64,000 nt of DNA from the NCBI RefSeq assembly GCF_018687715.1, contig NC_056761.1:12007001-12071000 (forward strand). The letters run 5' to 3'. Each line of letters begins with the position of its first letter. Within the stretch, counting starts at the first letter, position 1. The notes under the pieces were generated by a model that saw only the letters and a program-made list of their open reading frames with translations, was not told where the DNA came from and did no database searches. The DNA is from Carya illinoinensis. Its lineage: Eukaryota; Streptophyta; Magnoliopsida; Fagales; Juglandaceae. The position numbers and the translations under genes are program-made. Shown in pieces: positions 1 through 10,667 of the stretch.

Positions 1-456
1 AGGTTATGGATCCCGTTAAGGGAATTTGGCATCCCATTGCACTTATGGGAACTAATATGGCCTCTTATGATGCAGCAGTTCTGAACGGGAAACTTCTTGT
101 GACAGAAGGCTGGATTGGTTCAAGTGTTGTTGTTTTTGGGCACTTGTTTGTGGTTTCAGATCTTGAAAGGATGAAGCTGAAGGTTTATGATGTGGATACT
201 GATTCCTGGGAAACAATAGAAGGGCCTCCTTTACCAGAGCAAATATGCAAACCTTTTACTGTGAGTGCGAATGATTGTAGAATCTATGTTGTGGGTCGGA
301 ACCTTTATGTTGCTGTGGGTAGTAAGTATCTCAAGGCTCAACCAAAAAGGCACTCACAATAAAAAGTGGAGGTTTTTGGTTCAATGGAAGGTTGTGGAGG
401 CACTAGAAAGTTTCTATGTCTTGACACCTTCAAGCTCTCAGGTTCTGTTTGCCTAG
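1..456 (+). pseudogene. F-box/kelch-repeat gene 3' end, broken (At1g55270-like)
   Basis: This is the C-terminal part of a plant F-box/kelch-repeat protein, the family whose members act as substrate receptors of SCF ubiquitin ligases. It is cut by the left edge of the window. The frame opening at position 6 reads kelch-type sequence (GIWHPIALMGTNMASYDAAV, later DSWETIEGPPLPEQICKPF and CRIYVVGRNL) and then loses the frame near 325-335. The homologous tail continues in another frame (ISRLNQKG, WRFLVQWKVVEALES) and ends with PSSSQVLFA and a stop at 454-456. Compared with the family as I remember it, about one kelch strand is missing: TEGW runs directly into IGSSVVVFGHL. One deletion and one frameshift make a functional product unlikely. 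Whether this copy was spread by reverse transcription cannot be told because its 5' side lies outside the window. Confidence 0.75.
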
Positions 457-2419
457 TTTTCAATTTTTTGTGATATAGTGTTTTCTATGATGCTTAGTAA
501 ATTGTAATTTGTATGCGAGTATAAAAGATGTAGAATGGAAATGGCTATTCTCTAAAGGCTCCCAAATAGTTTCTGTCATGAACATATCAACTATGTGATT
601 TGATTGTGTTCTTATCTATTTAACTAATGCTTGCTTTGATTTAAATGGCTTGAAATCATTGCATATATTAATATTTAGATTGGATGAGAGTGGTGATATT
701 ACTATTTTTGATCTTGCTAGTACTGGACCAGTATTGGGTCTGCTTAATAATACAAATGAAGTGGAACTTAGAGCTGTATCTTCTGGTGCGTTCAAATGCA
801 AAGGAAAACATCTCATACCTTTTGTTCACCATTCCAATTGATTGACCTAGTTGAACAATAATGAGTGCTGTCAATGATCTTAAGTTAAGAGGGTTGATAG
901 TTCTCTGCACTCTCTGTTTTGCCCAAGTGGGGGAGAGACAAAAATAATTGCATGATAGGGTAGAAATGGTTACCAATTTAAATAAGGTGTTGATAATCAT
1001 ATCAATCCAAAGCATACGCGATCAGGTTTTTTCTATCAACTACCTAGGGTCTACAAATCTCTTTTTCTTCAGCTTCCAATGTGCTTGAATTGTGTTGCTC
1101 ATCTTTAATAGTAGTACAGGAGTGCAAGTCATTAGTGTATTACTTGTAAAGTCCAACGTTCTTTTGATTTTGGTGTAAACAGCTATCTCCTCGAGTACTC
1201 ACATCCTAAAGATCAAGATTTGGTGTTAGTCCTGAAGTCAGTGAGTATTAAATGCACATTTGGGTTTGATCTAGAGGTTGTAAAGGTGCTTTTAATAGCC
1301 TAAAAGCTCTTTTAAAGAAAAAAATAATATGTTTGGTAAACTTATAAAAAGTGATTTAAGCATCTAAAAAAAAAAAGGGATAAAAATCCGCTTTTTAGAA
1401 AAGCACCAAATTGAAGCTTTTGTTGAAAAATTCCTATGGATAATGCTACATTTATAAAAACATGAGTAACTGTAAAAGTGCCCTTAAATGTATGTTGTTA
1501 TGAACATGTTTTGTATTACTATGGTAATCTGCAATCAAAAGGTAGTTAGGGCTTGGTGTGTTGAGAGACACTTCCGATGCTTAAGTCAGTATAAGGTTTT
1601 AAGAGTATTTCGAGTTTTAGGACGTTCAGAAGTTACCTTAGGTGTGCTATTTGACCTTTATTTATATGAGTTGGGCATGTGAGGAAAGGCCTTGCCTTGT
1701 GACTTAGTCTTCTCTAATCCTCATTGGATTGCAGATTGTTAGGATTTTGAATAAGCTATTATACAAGAAAAATTAATTCCTTAGGTGAGTATCCTAGGCA
1801 GATACTGCACTAGGCATTATCTATTTGTTACGTCATTAATTTGTGTTTAATGATAGTTGGATTTGAATTCCATATTGATGCATTGTGGCAGTCTTGCCCT
1901 TTGACTTGTGCTTCGTGGGCCTTTGACCTTTGGTCCGTGGGATGTTGTTGTCATTGGTTCGGTCAACTCTTTGCGAGGGACTATTTGGCCCTCTCGTTAA
2001 TCTGCAAATTCCTGTCATAAAAGTGTGGTGAGAATTTCCAATTTTGGCCTTTATTAATTAACCTTTACAGTTTTGGTGTAGTGCTTTAGTTTCTGGGCAC
2101 GTTCTGTACTTGTTTCATAAGTGGTCATTTTGATGATATGCCTTCCCACGTATGGGGTCGTGTGCGTTGGTTCATTCCTCATGTCTTTTCGAGCGATGTA
2201 GATCATGGGATTCCATATTCATGTCTGTGACACTTAATGCAATCTCATTGGGATTGCTTAATTGTCACTTCTCTTATTTAAACTTATCCTTTCATATTTT
2301 TTCGTTTTTCTGTCACTGCACTTTCTTTTTGAAATCCCTAATGGCTTCCTACTGCAGTATTCTTTTTGAAGCCTTACTCCATTGTTTCTTAATGCCTCTT
2401 TTTCAATATTTGGGGGCCA
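457..2419. other. Non-coding stretch without recognised genes
   Basis: I see no convincing gene here. A 63-codon open frame at 650-841 has no family I recognise. Positions 1280-1487 may be a small MITE (separate entry). From about 1900 onward the sequence becomes more GC-rich and may be the 5' flank or LTR remains of the gag-like element that follows, but no terminal repeat can be shown. Confidence 0.5.
1280..1487. repeat. Candidate MITE with weak inverted ends
   Basis: The left end reads AAGGTGCTTTTAATAGCC and the reverse complement of the right end reads TAAGGGCACTTTTACAG. The ends match only partly and no clean target duplication is seen, so this is tentative. Confidence 0.3.
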
Positions 2420-5400
2420 ATGGCTCATCGTTACACTTCTCGCTTTGGTCCTCGCATTTCAAAATCTTCACACCCTCAAGTGTCTCTGAACAAGGCTAGG
2501 GGTGCTAGTTAGTATCATACAAATAATTTTAAAGGATACTGTTGGTCAGCCACCACTTCATAGGTGGACTTGGATTTTGTAAGGAACTTATATGGAGTTC
2601 CTCACTTTGTTGTGCTGGAGGCATCTGGGCCTCATTGTGGGGCTGTCAATTCGGAAGGTCACTAGGTAGGTGGACCTTTTCATGAGTATGTTTCTGATGG
2701 GGTTACTTCTCCCCTTTTGTCGTCCTATTCGGGATGTTTTGGATTATTTGGGTTTAGCCACATCCTAGCTTCATCCCAATGCATTGAGAGTATTATTGTC
2801 ATGTTGTGTTGTATGGCGTTGAGTTTTGGACCTTGTCGTCGAGGAAAATCCTAACCTTATCGCTCGAGAGTTCCTCTATACCCATGATGTTTAAAGTCTT
2901 GATGAGAATTTGTGTAGTTTCCATTCACAAACCAAGTATAGGGCGACATGCCTAGAGACTCGCTATTCTCATGTCAAAGATTGGCACAAGAAATTTTTCT
3001 TCATGTTGGGCATAGGCTTGGAGTACCTTGTGGGAGATTCTTGTCACTAGGAGTTTCCCATTCGGATAGTGTGGGGTGTAGTTCCCAAAGATCTCGAGTC
3101 TAATGTGATGCTTTCTGTTCGAGAGAAGACTCACCTTCAACAAGTTTACTCTTGGGTTGGACAGAATCTCGGGGTGATTTACACAGACGCTCTTCTTACT
3201 TGGGACATTGATCACTTCTTGGTTATTCCCTAGCGATTCCCACTTTATGGGACACAACTTTTTGAGGGGTCTACCTAATCTTCGTGGGTAGAAAAGGGTC
3301 CTTTAATTCCATTGGAATAGAAGGGGAAGAAGTCTTGCCTAGATAGTGATTCAGTCCAGGGAGAGGGTGAAATCGAGCTTTGAGGGTGCTCCTATACCTT
3401 TGGGAATTGCTACCCAGAGGGAGGCTTCAGCGCTCCATAGTGGAGTGAATCATCACGGCCAGTTGATCCACTACATCACATTTCGTCCCTCTTAGGAGAT
3501 ATGGGATCAATTTGCCTAGTTTTGACTCCAGGTAATTACTTGGAGGAGGTTCTGAGGTAGGCGGAAGCTGACTTAGCTCTAGTTTTGAAAATTAAGTCTT
3601 CTAAATCAGGCGACCAAGAGCAGGTTGGTCAGACCCTATCTACCCATGACTGCTTGATTAAAGTCCTTGATCATAGGGAGGAGGAGGACGATATCGATGT
3701 GGTGTTGCACTCCGCATTTTGAGAGCTTGTGCCAAAGGGCTATGCAGGTCCTCTTCTTGAGGCGCCCTTTGAGACTATAGAAGGCACGTCTTTGGCCCCA
3801 AGGAATTTGGCTAAGATACAAGAGGTTAGTGAGGATATTCTCCCTCAATGTGACTGAGATGTTTCCACTCCATCTGTTCCTTCCACAACCTCTTGTGGGG
3901 AAACTCCTAACCTCTCATTCGATTCTCAGGGGTTATCCCCAATGTTTTAAATTTTGTTCCGGTGATCATTTCGGTTTAAGTACTAGAACATAATATTTTG
4001 GCACCGGTGTATTTTAGTATTCTATTTCGGGATTAATTATATATAATATTTATATGTATATATAAAATAACAACTAATAGAATAAATACATATATATATA
4101 TATATATATATATAAATGTAAGTGTGTATCATGTAAATGTGTATATATGGAAGGATTGAAAATTTATAAAATGAATATATGTTGAAAAAATTATAAACTT
4201 AAGTTGAGACACAAAAACAAAGAAAAATAAATAAAAGAATAGATAAATTATTAAAAATAATGATATCTTAAAAAGAAAAAGAGAATGAGGGACATATTAT
4301 AGTTACAAAAAAGATTAAAATTATATAAATACATTTTATATTCCAAAATTAATTAAATACTATTTGGATATAAAATTTACAAAAATGTTATCCAAGTACA
4401 AAAAAATTATAAAAATAGTCTGAAATGGAATGAGAACTGAAATGTCAATTCTGGCCGAAAAGGACCGGAATGGGTTGGAATTTGGAGTGAAACAGAACGA
4501 GGTGGTATAGTGTACCAGATACTACACTAGAACGAAAAATTTCGGCCTGAACGAAAGGGAATTTAAAACTATGGTTATCTCGTGATGATCCCTCAAGTGT
4601 GGAACTCAATGGTGGTCGGGTTTTGATTCTTTCCTTGCTTTCAGCATTTTTCCTCCTGATGAGGGAGTCCATTTGTCTTCCTATCCTACCCTGTCCGTTA
4701 ATGTTTTACCTCTTGACAGAGTTCCTTCACCTGTCAATCTAGGAGGGGCTACGAATCAGGTTCTACCTCCAGACGGGATGAACCTTTTGGGGCAGGCGAG
4801 TCAACAGTCCCAACTAGCTCTGCCTTTGTATCTTGATCGCTTGTGGCCTCACCACCTCGCTATTCCAATCAAGTAGGTGGTTCCAAGCCTTCATTTGCCG
4901 GTAGGGAGCTCAATGTTTTAGGGCTACCTAGTCCCTTTGGTTCTCATTCTTCGGGGCCTACCTTGCGGGCCAATAGCTGTGTGAAGGAGTTGGTTTGGGA
5001 AATAGCATGCCAACTAAGAGGCTTTTTGTCTTCTGTAAGCTTATTTGACTTAGTTTCTATGTAATTTGTTTTTCCCTTTTCCTAACACAGATTGATTTAG
5101 TGCCCTAGGGGTTGATGAACTTGCTGGTTGGATTGTCGATCACCAGTTCTACCTAGAAAATGAGGTTTGCGCTCTTTGCTCCTATGCTGAAAAGGCTCAC
5201 TAGGTTAACTCCAAGGCAAGGGAGGAGGGGGATGAGCTAGTGGGTGCATGATCTTATTGGGAGTCTTACTCCTATATGTTAGAGGAGGACGCGCCGGTCT
5301 CCAGGATGGGATGGTTGATCTCCAAAATGAATGACTTGCAGAAGTTTGAAGAAGAGGTGTCGAGTTGTTATTTCTAGGCCAATTTTTTGGAGAATGAACA

Positions 5401-5660
5401 TGGCATGGGATATGCTTGTACGCCTAGAGAAAGAGTTGAAGGAATCCAAATAGCACTCCTTAGAGTAGGTTGGTACGGCCACTGAGTCTCAGAATGCTCG
5501 TTTAGAACTCAATGTGACCCTTGACTCTATTTGTGGTAAGATGGCTCAGCTGGAAGCTCGGTTTGCAGTGATAGCTAGGGTGTTGTGGTTTGAAGTGTTT
5601 AATAGGAGTGGAATGACTTGGGTGATGTCTAGGAGGATAGTGGATCTTTTTACTTGTTAG
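2420..5660 (+). mobile_element. Decayed gag-like gene of a gypsy-type plant transposon (PF04195-like)
   Basis: A candidate start (MAHRYTSRFGPR) lies at 2420. From about 2560 to 3240 the sequence reads, across several stops, as the plant family known as 'putative gypsy type transposon' (PF04195). Recognisable blocks are VRNLYGVPHFVVLEASGPHC, IRDVLDYLGLA, LHPNALRVLLSCCVVWR, REFLYTHDV, CSFHSQTKYRATCLETRYSH, DWHKKFFFMLGIGLEYLVGD and WGVVPKDLESNVMLSVREK. Downstream, 3500-3940 and 4573-5640 are charged, acidic and probably coiled-coil (for example MLVRLEKELKESK near 5410), as is usual C-terminal of this domain. Many in-frame stops and frame changes show a dead copy. A MITE splits it at 3940-4572. 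The family assignment rests on remembered motifs. No LTRs, primer site or polymerase domains were found, so the element type is inferred. Confidence 0.65.
3940..4572. mobile_element. Mutator-like MITE with 9-bp target duplication
   Basis: A 633-bp, very AT-rich insert with no coding capacity interrupts the gag-like pseudogene. The left end reads AATGTTTTAAATT and the reverse complement of the right end reads ATAGTTTTAAATT. The flanks GGTTATCCC (3931-3939) and GGTTATCTC (4573-4581) match at 8 of 9 positions, the duplication length typical of Mutator-like elements. Both ends also carry related GC-richer blocks containing TTCGG and CCGG. It contains a TA microsatellite at about 4090-4113. Removing the insert and one duplication rejoins the flanking pseudogene. 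Confidence 0.7.
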
Positions 5661-7940
5661 AGAGGTTTAAGGGGTAATTTGCAAATTGTTGCTGTTTGTA
5701 ACATGATCACTTTATGCCTTGCGTGGGGTATTTAGGTTGGAAGGAATGGTCAATGCTTTTAAGATAAGGAATGCTCGGTGGACGAAGTTAGACATTTTTT
5801 CTTTAATACCTTATTTCAGTGGGCTTCGACTACTGTATTTAGTGGAACTAGTGTCCATGATTTTCTTGTTTAAAATTTTCTTGTTCATTCGAAAAAAAAA
5901 GGGGTATTCACCATCATTTTTACCATCATCCTCGTACAATTTCATGATGTATCATTAAACTACTGGAGATTATTTGTTATGTTCAACTTGTAAACCAATC
6001 ATTTGATACTACATTTAAGAATATTGAGATAATGATGATAAAAAATTAAAAATGATGAGAAATAGATTTTTCCTTATATATTATTGGTGCAATCATATTG
6101 TTGATGGATATGCAACTACTTTTACTAACAAATGAGATAGTATCATTTCATCTATATCCAAAAAAGATTGATAATATCATTTCATTAAAAAATGAATTGT
6201 TTTTTTTAATATAAATTATATTTACAATCATAAGGTGTGTAAGTTTTACGTATTTTATTTTAAAATATTACATAAATTTGAAACCTATATAAAAAATTAT
6301 TTTTTAATGGTAGACTCCACTTTTTTCATAAAGTGTGTAGAGCTTGCATACCATAGGTATATAGCATTACTTTTTTTTAATCTAAATTTCATATTTTAAA
6401 TAACTATCATGCATTTGTATCAATATTATAAAAATATTTAAAATAAACTCATAAATTGATATGACTTTATCTTATACATAAATCTACTTTATAATAAAAA
6501 TAATTTTATAATTTAATATATAAATCAAATCACATTAATTCGTAAGTTTGAGATTAAAGCATTTATCTAAAAAGATTGCATTTCCAAATCTCAAAACTCT
6601 TTTTGTTAAAAAAAATTCTATTTATAAGTTGACATGAATAATAAATCTAACAAAACATTTAAAAAAATAAAATTTGAACTATATAAATCAAGGTAATACT
6701 ATGTATAAATCTCAAATAAATAAGTCATGCGTAGGCCTTTTATAAAAAAGTGAATTGTATTAAAATAAATGGTTTTTTAATACTTTTCATTGTGGTACAC
6801 ATTTTTATAAATAAAAATTTTACTCGTCATCTTAACACATGTCACACGTAATTTTTTTCTTATAAAATATATAATGTATAGATTATGAGTAGAAGAATTT
6901 AATTAATTTAAAAAATAACAAAAAATTGAAAAATAAAAGCATTCTCACCGAGTTATGCATTTCTAAAATATATTGTACTTTTTGACTATTAGATATAAAA
7001 CACACTTGTAATGGATTATCTATTAACAAAATTTGTAGTTTTTAGCTAAAGTATCGGTAAAAAAAAGATCAAATTTAGTCTACACTGTAAAATGAGTAAA
7101 TCTTATTTTATTATATTTTTTATAACACTCTCTTCTCTCTATATACATTCACAAACTTCCATAAGTTTATCTAATTAAATAGCAAAATGTGATAAAATAA
7201 AATAAACTAATAATTAATAATTAAAATATGATAAAATAAAATAAATTAATAATTAAAAAAATTAAATATTTTTTAAATTATTAATTACTCATTACTATAT
7301 AATAAATAAATAAATATTTAATATAGAATTTTGACGTGAATATTTAAAATTAAATTTATCTTATATTATTTTATTATTATATAATAAAAAAATAATTATT
7401 CTAATTTAAAGACTTATATAAATAAAATAGTTAAAATTTAAATCCATCCTATATTCATCAAATTTTTCCTTTACGTATACATAATTCGTTAACAATATTA
7501 TAAGAGAACTTTTTTACAAAATCTAGCACAAACCTTTATCAAATTATTTGTCATCAATAAAATTAAATTTTAAAATTTTATTATTCCAATAGGGTTGCAG
7601 GCTTTGTCGGTCCCCTGTCAGGTAATCGAGAGGGATGTGCCGAGTCCTCGTACTCAAATATTTTATTTAAAATTAAAATTAAAATTAAAGAAGCTACGTT
7701 ATCTTTGATTCTTTGCTAAAGTATTGAGATTGACAGAAGGAGTTACCCTATCATTTTTCGAAAATTATTCTCTTTTCTGGTGGGTCCCACTTGAAACAGA
7801 CCCCAAAAAAAATAAAAATAAAAATGGTAAGCCCATTTACTGGATAGCAACAAATTTTCCCGAGAAAATCGAAATACAGAGTTTTTATCTATCCAGGGCT
7901 GAAGACCCAGTGACGCAGCAAGAATTCCAATTCCCACCAA
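5661..7940. other. AT-rich intergenic region upstream of the OEP7-like gene
   Basis: Mostly AT-rich sequence with no supported gene. The 79-codon frame at 5719-5958 is not recognised. An A-run at 5890-5900 follows the gag-like remnant and might be an old poly(A) tail. The stretch 6965-7505 recurs at 59.6-60.2 kb (separate entries). The last 300 bp before 7940 presumably include the promoter of the OEP7-like gene, but I see no unambiguous TATA box. Confidence 0.5.
6965..7505 (+). repeat. Dispersed AT-rich repeat, copy 1
   Basis: This copy and the one at 59590-60215 share an ordered series of blocks: TTTTTAGCTA, GATCAAATTT, a CTCTC-rich block, then ACATTAAC-like and CCTTTACGTATACATAAT-like blocks near the right end (7470-7487 here). 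Both copies are non-coding and in the same orientation, with many substitutions between them. Likely an old non-autonomous DNA transposon family. Confidence 0.5.
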
Positions 7941-7944
7941 GAGA

Positions 7945-7980
7945 TTGAGAGAGAGAGAGAGAGGGAGAGAGAAGAGAGAT
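7945..7980. repeat. GA microsatellite in the 5' leader
   Basis: An imperfect GA run ends six bases before the ATG at 7987. GA/CT-rich leaders are common in plant genes. Its position suggests it lies in the transcribed 5' UTR. Confidence 0.8.
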
Positions 7981-7986
7981 TGAGTG

Positions 7987-8253
7987 ATGGGGGCAATAAC
8001 AAGCGCAGTGATAGCAATAGCGGGGGTGGTGCTGGGGTGGATCGCCATAGAGATCGCCTGCAAGCCATGCCTGGAACAGGGCCGTGACGCCATTGACCGC
8101 TCCCTCAATCCCGACTACGACCCTGACGACGCCGACAACGTTCGTGCCCCTCTCAACCCTAACTTCACCTCAGATCTCGAAGAACCATCTCCCGATCCAC
8201 GGCCCGCTATTGTTGCTCCTTCTTCTTCCTCCGTTCCTATCAAGGCTGTCTGA
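7987..8253 (+). CDS. OEP7: OEP7-like chloroplast outer envelope membrane protein, 88 aa
   Basis: This is an intact single-exon frame encoding a small single-pass protein. Residues 5-24 form one hydrophobic segment, followed by IEIACKPCLEQGRDAIDR and then a DPDD motif. This order matches plant OEP7/OEP6 outer-envelope proteins as I know them (GWLAIEIAFKPFLDKFR, then DKSDP and DPDD). Such proteins insert into the plastid outer envelope without a cleaved transit peptide, using the membrane segment plus basic flanking residues. The ATG at 7987 is chosen because it gives a short N-terminus directly before the membrane segment; the in-frame GTG just upstream is not a plausible start. At 88 residues it is longer than the roughly 65-70 of OEP7, owing to a Pro/Ser/Asp-rich tail. 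The usual FKPF is CKPC here, giving a CxxC pair at residues 25-28. The UTRs look normal (GA leader, T-rich 3' side). It could be a sister family rather than OEP7 itself. Confidence 0.7.
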   Translation: MGAITSAVIAIAGVVLGWIAIEIACKPCLEQGRDAIDRSLNPDYDPDDADNVRAPLNPNFTSDLEEPSPDPRPAIVAPSSSSVPIKAV

Positions 8254-9399
8254 TCACATGCACCTCCGATTCATCACATCTTTCATTCCCCCATGCTTTT
8301 CTCTGGTATTTTCCCAAAACCGCGATCGTACAAGTTTATAATGACTTTTCGGGCTTCTCTCTGTCTTTTTTTTTTTTTTTTTTTTTTCTCCCCAATTTTT
8401 CGGTGGAAAAAAGGAAATGGAAATGGAATGAAATGACGGAGGTTTTCTGGTAATCTTCTGTGTGTATCCGTGTCTTTCTAATGGGGTTTTTTTTTTTTTT
8501 GTTAATTCTGTGGGGGTGAGATTGGAATGTTGGTTTGACTGACACGGATCTGTATGTTTGATTATTGTAATTTGAATCGCGGATTATTAACATACGGATT
8601 TGCATTGTTCTGGAAACTGTTTGATAAATGGTAGAAAAAAGCCTTCACAAGCCAATTGTGCGTGCGTGTCCATATTCGTACAGAGTGCATTAATTACGAA
8701 GAAAATCAATCCACATTAGCAGGAATTTGATCCAGGATACCGGTGCCAATAAAATAAAAAAGAATCAGCCAAGAAAAACTTGTGGAAGGGCAGTGAGGTA
8801 GAGTTACGGGTAAGCTCACCTTGTACGGCAGCAGCTGCTGCTGCTCTAGAAAGCTGTAATCCATCCAAATTTACGTGCTGTCGTCTTTTGTTTAAGCTCT
8901 ACTCTAGTCTCTGCCACCCGACTTCCCTCTGAAAACTCCTACGACAGGTCGGAATTTGATATTTTATTTGCGATAAAACCAAGAAAAATTATATTTAAAA
9001 TATGTAAAATCAATAACTCTTTCTAGAATAGACTCTTGTGTAATTTTTTTTTTTATTTTTTTTAAGGATTGTTTAGATTATGAGAAGATGATTTTATATA
9101 AAATTAAAAGTTGAATAAAATTTTAATATGTTATGAAACTTAATGAAAAAAAGAGAGTTTAACATGAAGATAGAAGCAATAAAGCAAGAGAATAAGAATT
9201 TAAAATCTTTGCTTAAATCTTCTTTTTGATTGCCCACTCCTTTAGATAAGGATGTCATGCAGATTCTTGAAGAACAAGAGCGTTTGAAGAATGAGGCAAA
9301 GTGCCTCAAATTTCTGTAATTTTTTTTTTCAAGATAATAAAATAATATTTCACAAATATCCATATTTGTGTTTCTATCTTCTGGTAGATATTCTGTGTA
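8254..9399. other. 3' flank of the OEP7-like gene and intergenic DNA
   Basis: This contains the probable 3' UTR, T runs at 8366-8387 and about 8487-8500, and a GCAGCAGCTGCTGCTGC stretch near 8828. Open frames here are short and low-complexity. No gene was recognised. Confidence 0.5.
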
Positions 9400-10128
9400 C
9401 TTCCTTTTATTTCTTTTTTAATAATGCACACTTCTTATCAAACTCATAATATGAATCTGAAGTATTAATTGTATTTAAAAGATGGTATTTCAGAACTAAT
9501 AATATCATTCATCTTCCCCTTGAATCCGTAAGGGTTTCAGATTTATATTTCAAATATGTGCAGTTTTCATGAGCTCTTCTGGAGCCTCAATGACATTTAA
9601 ATCATATATATAAACTGCAATAATAGCTTGTTTCCATTTGAGTTTGGATTACTTTAGATCGTATAAGGATCTTTGAAACTTGATAGAATACATATTTCTA
9701 AATGTATTCAGATTAGAAGCTTCAGACATTTTCTATCCTTCAAGGATTTTCATATATATATATATATATATCATGATCCAATTATCCATATAAATATGCA
9801 GTTAATCATGCATATCCAAACTCTCGGTAACTTTCAAACTAATAAAAATCTCAATATGATTTCAACCACTTTAAAAGCATATCAATATTGTTTTTTCGAG
9901 AAACTAACTTGTGATCACATTTTCATATTAAAAGTTTCAGGCTTTTTATATCATGTATATAAATATCCACTGATATTTAATAAAAATCACATCTTTAGGT
10001 GTTTGGACTTCAAGTCTATATTTATCACATTTTACTTAGTGATATCAATTCTACAGGAATTGAGAAACTGACTCGTGATTTATATATCACATTTTTATTT
10101 CCTTTCTATAAATACCTACTGACATTCA
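9400..10128 (-). pseudogene. Copia reverse transcriptase remnant
   Basis: On the minus strand, scattered copia RT blocks remain. LISLKVTESLDMH sits near 9810, in the place of LISLAVHEGLDMH. It is followed by an IYMKIPEGF-like block and MYSIKFQRSLYDLK near 9690. KQAIIAVYIYDLNVIEAPEE lies near 9590-9640, in the place of the YVDD catalytic region; the expected VDDLN reads IYDLN. Stops and frame changes are frequent and no function is possible. An NSCRID-like block near 10040-10060 repeats one near 14870, suggesting an internal duplication around the insertion point. Confidence 0.6.
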
Positions 10129-10133
10129 ACAAG
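10129..10133. repeat. Athila target-site duplication, left (ACAAG)
   Basis: Matches 14806-14810 exactly and lies directly before the TG of the LTR. Confidence 0.9.
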
Positions 10134-10174
10134 TGATGGCTTGCAAAATTTCATATTGCAGATTTTACAAGTTC

Positions 10175-10408
10175 GCTCGAGCGGAGGCTCTTGGCCGCTC
10201 GAGCGAATTCAGGCAGATTCAAACGCTCGACTGCCGCTCGACAGGGAGCTCGAGCAGGTTGCTGAAAAACGAAGATCGCTCGAGCGGAGACATTGGCCGC
10301 TCGAGCGAAATCAGGCAGAGTCGAACGCTCGATGTGCGCTCGATAGGACGCTCGAGCGAAATCAGGCAGAGTCGAACGCTCGACGCGCGCTCGACACCCC
10401 GCTCGAGC
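10175..10408. repeat. 51-bp-period array of the palindrome GCTCGAGC (5' LTR)
   Basis: The 8-bp palindrome GCTCGAGC begins at 10175, 10197, 10248, 10278, 10299, 10350 and 10401. Five of these (10197 to 10401) are spaced by exactly 51 bp. Half copies (GCTCGAC, GCTCGAT) fill the intervals, and the spacers share AATCAGGCAGAGTCGAACG. The block is GC-rich in an AT-rich region, and because 51 is divisible by 3 it stays open in several frames on both strands. Confidence 0.95.
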
Positions 10409-10453
10409 GAACATCGTATTTTGACAGATTTTAGGTTTTCCGTCGTGGGACCA

Positions 10454-10460
10454 TATAAAA
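10454..10460 (+). promoter_or_regulatory. TATA box of the Athila 5' LTR
   Basis: CATATAAAAGG follows the palindrome array and precedes the expected start of transcription. The same site is at 13803-13809 in the 3' LTR. Confidence 0.7.
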
Positions 10461-10667
10461 GGCCATTCTTCACTCTAGAGCCGCGGTTTTTGACTGGAGA
10501 ACACTCTTTGGGAGAGAAAAACATAACTAGAGGGATTCAAATCATTTGTTTTGGAGACGGAATTCCAATTTATTGCACGTACGTTGGATTCATACACGAG
10601 CACGGACGGGAGAAAGGCGTTGAATCGTTCCCTTGAGCTTTTGACGACCAGTTGAGGCTGCAAGGAA

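Larger units (their letters stand above)
10134..10666 (+). repeat. Athila 5' LTR, truncated
   Basis: Aligns without gaps to 13483-14015 with two mismatches, then switches abruptly to gag sequence after CAAGGA. The U5 side and the primer site are therefore deleted. A TATA box (TATAAAA) lies at 10454-10460, about 320 bp into the LTR. Confidence 0.9.

Noticed and set aside
2152..2499. 115-codon frame before the gag-like region
   Set aside because: It overlaps the better-supported start of the gag-like frame and its translation is hydrophobic without known motifs.
8084..8341. Second frame (85 codons) over the OEP7-like gene
   Set aside because: An alternative-frame shadow; Thr/Leu-rich translation without family support.
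10133..10636. Long overlapping frames on both strands in the LTRs (167, 97, 87 and 101 codons, and their copies at 13.4-14.0 kb)
   Set aside because: They exist because the array period (51) is divisible by three and has no stops. Translations are repeats of RSSEIRQSRTLD-type units and match no protein.
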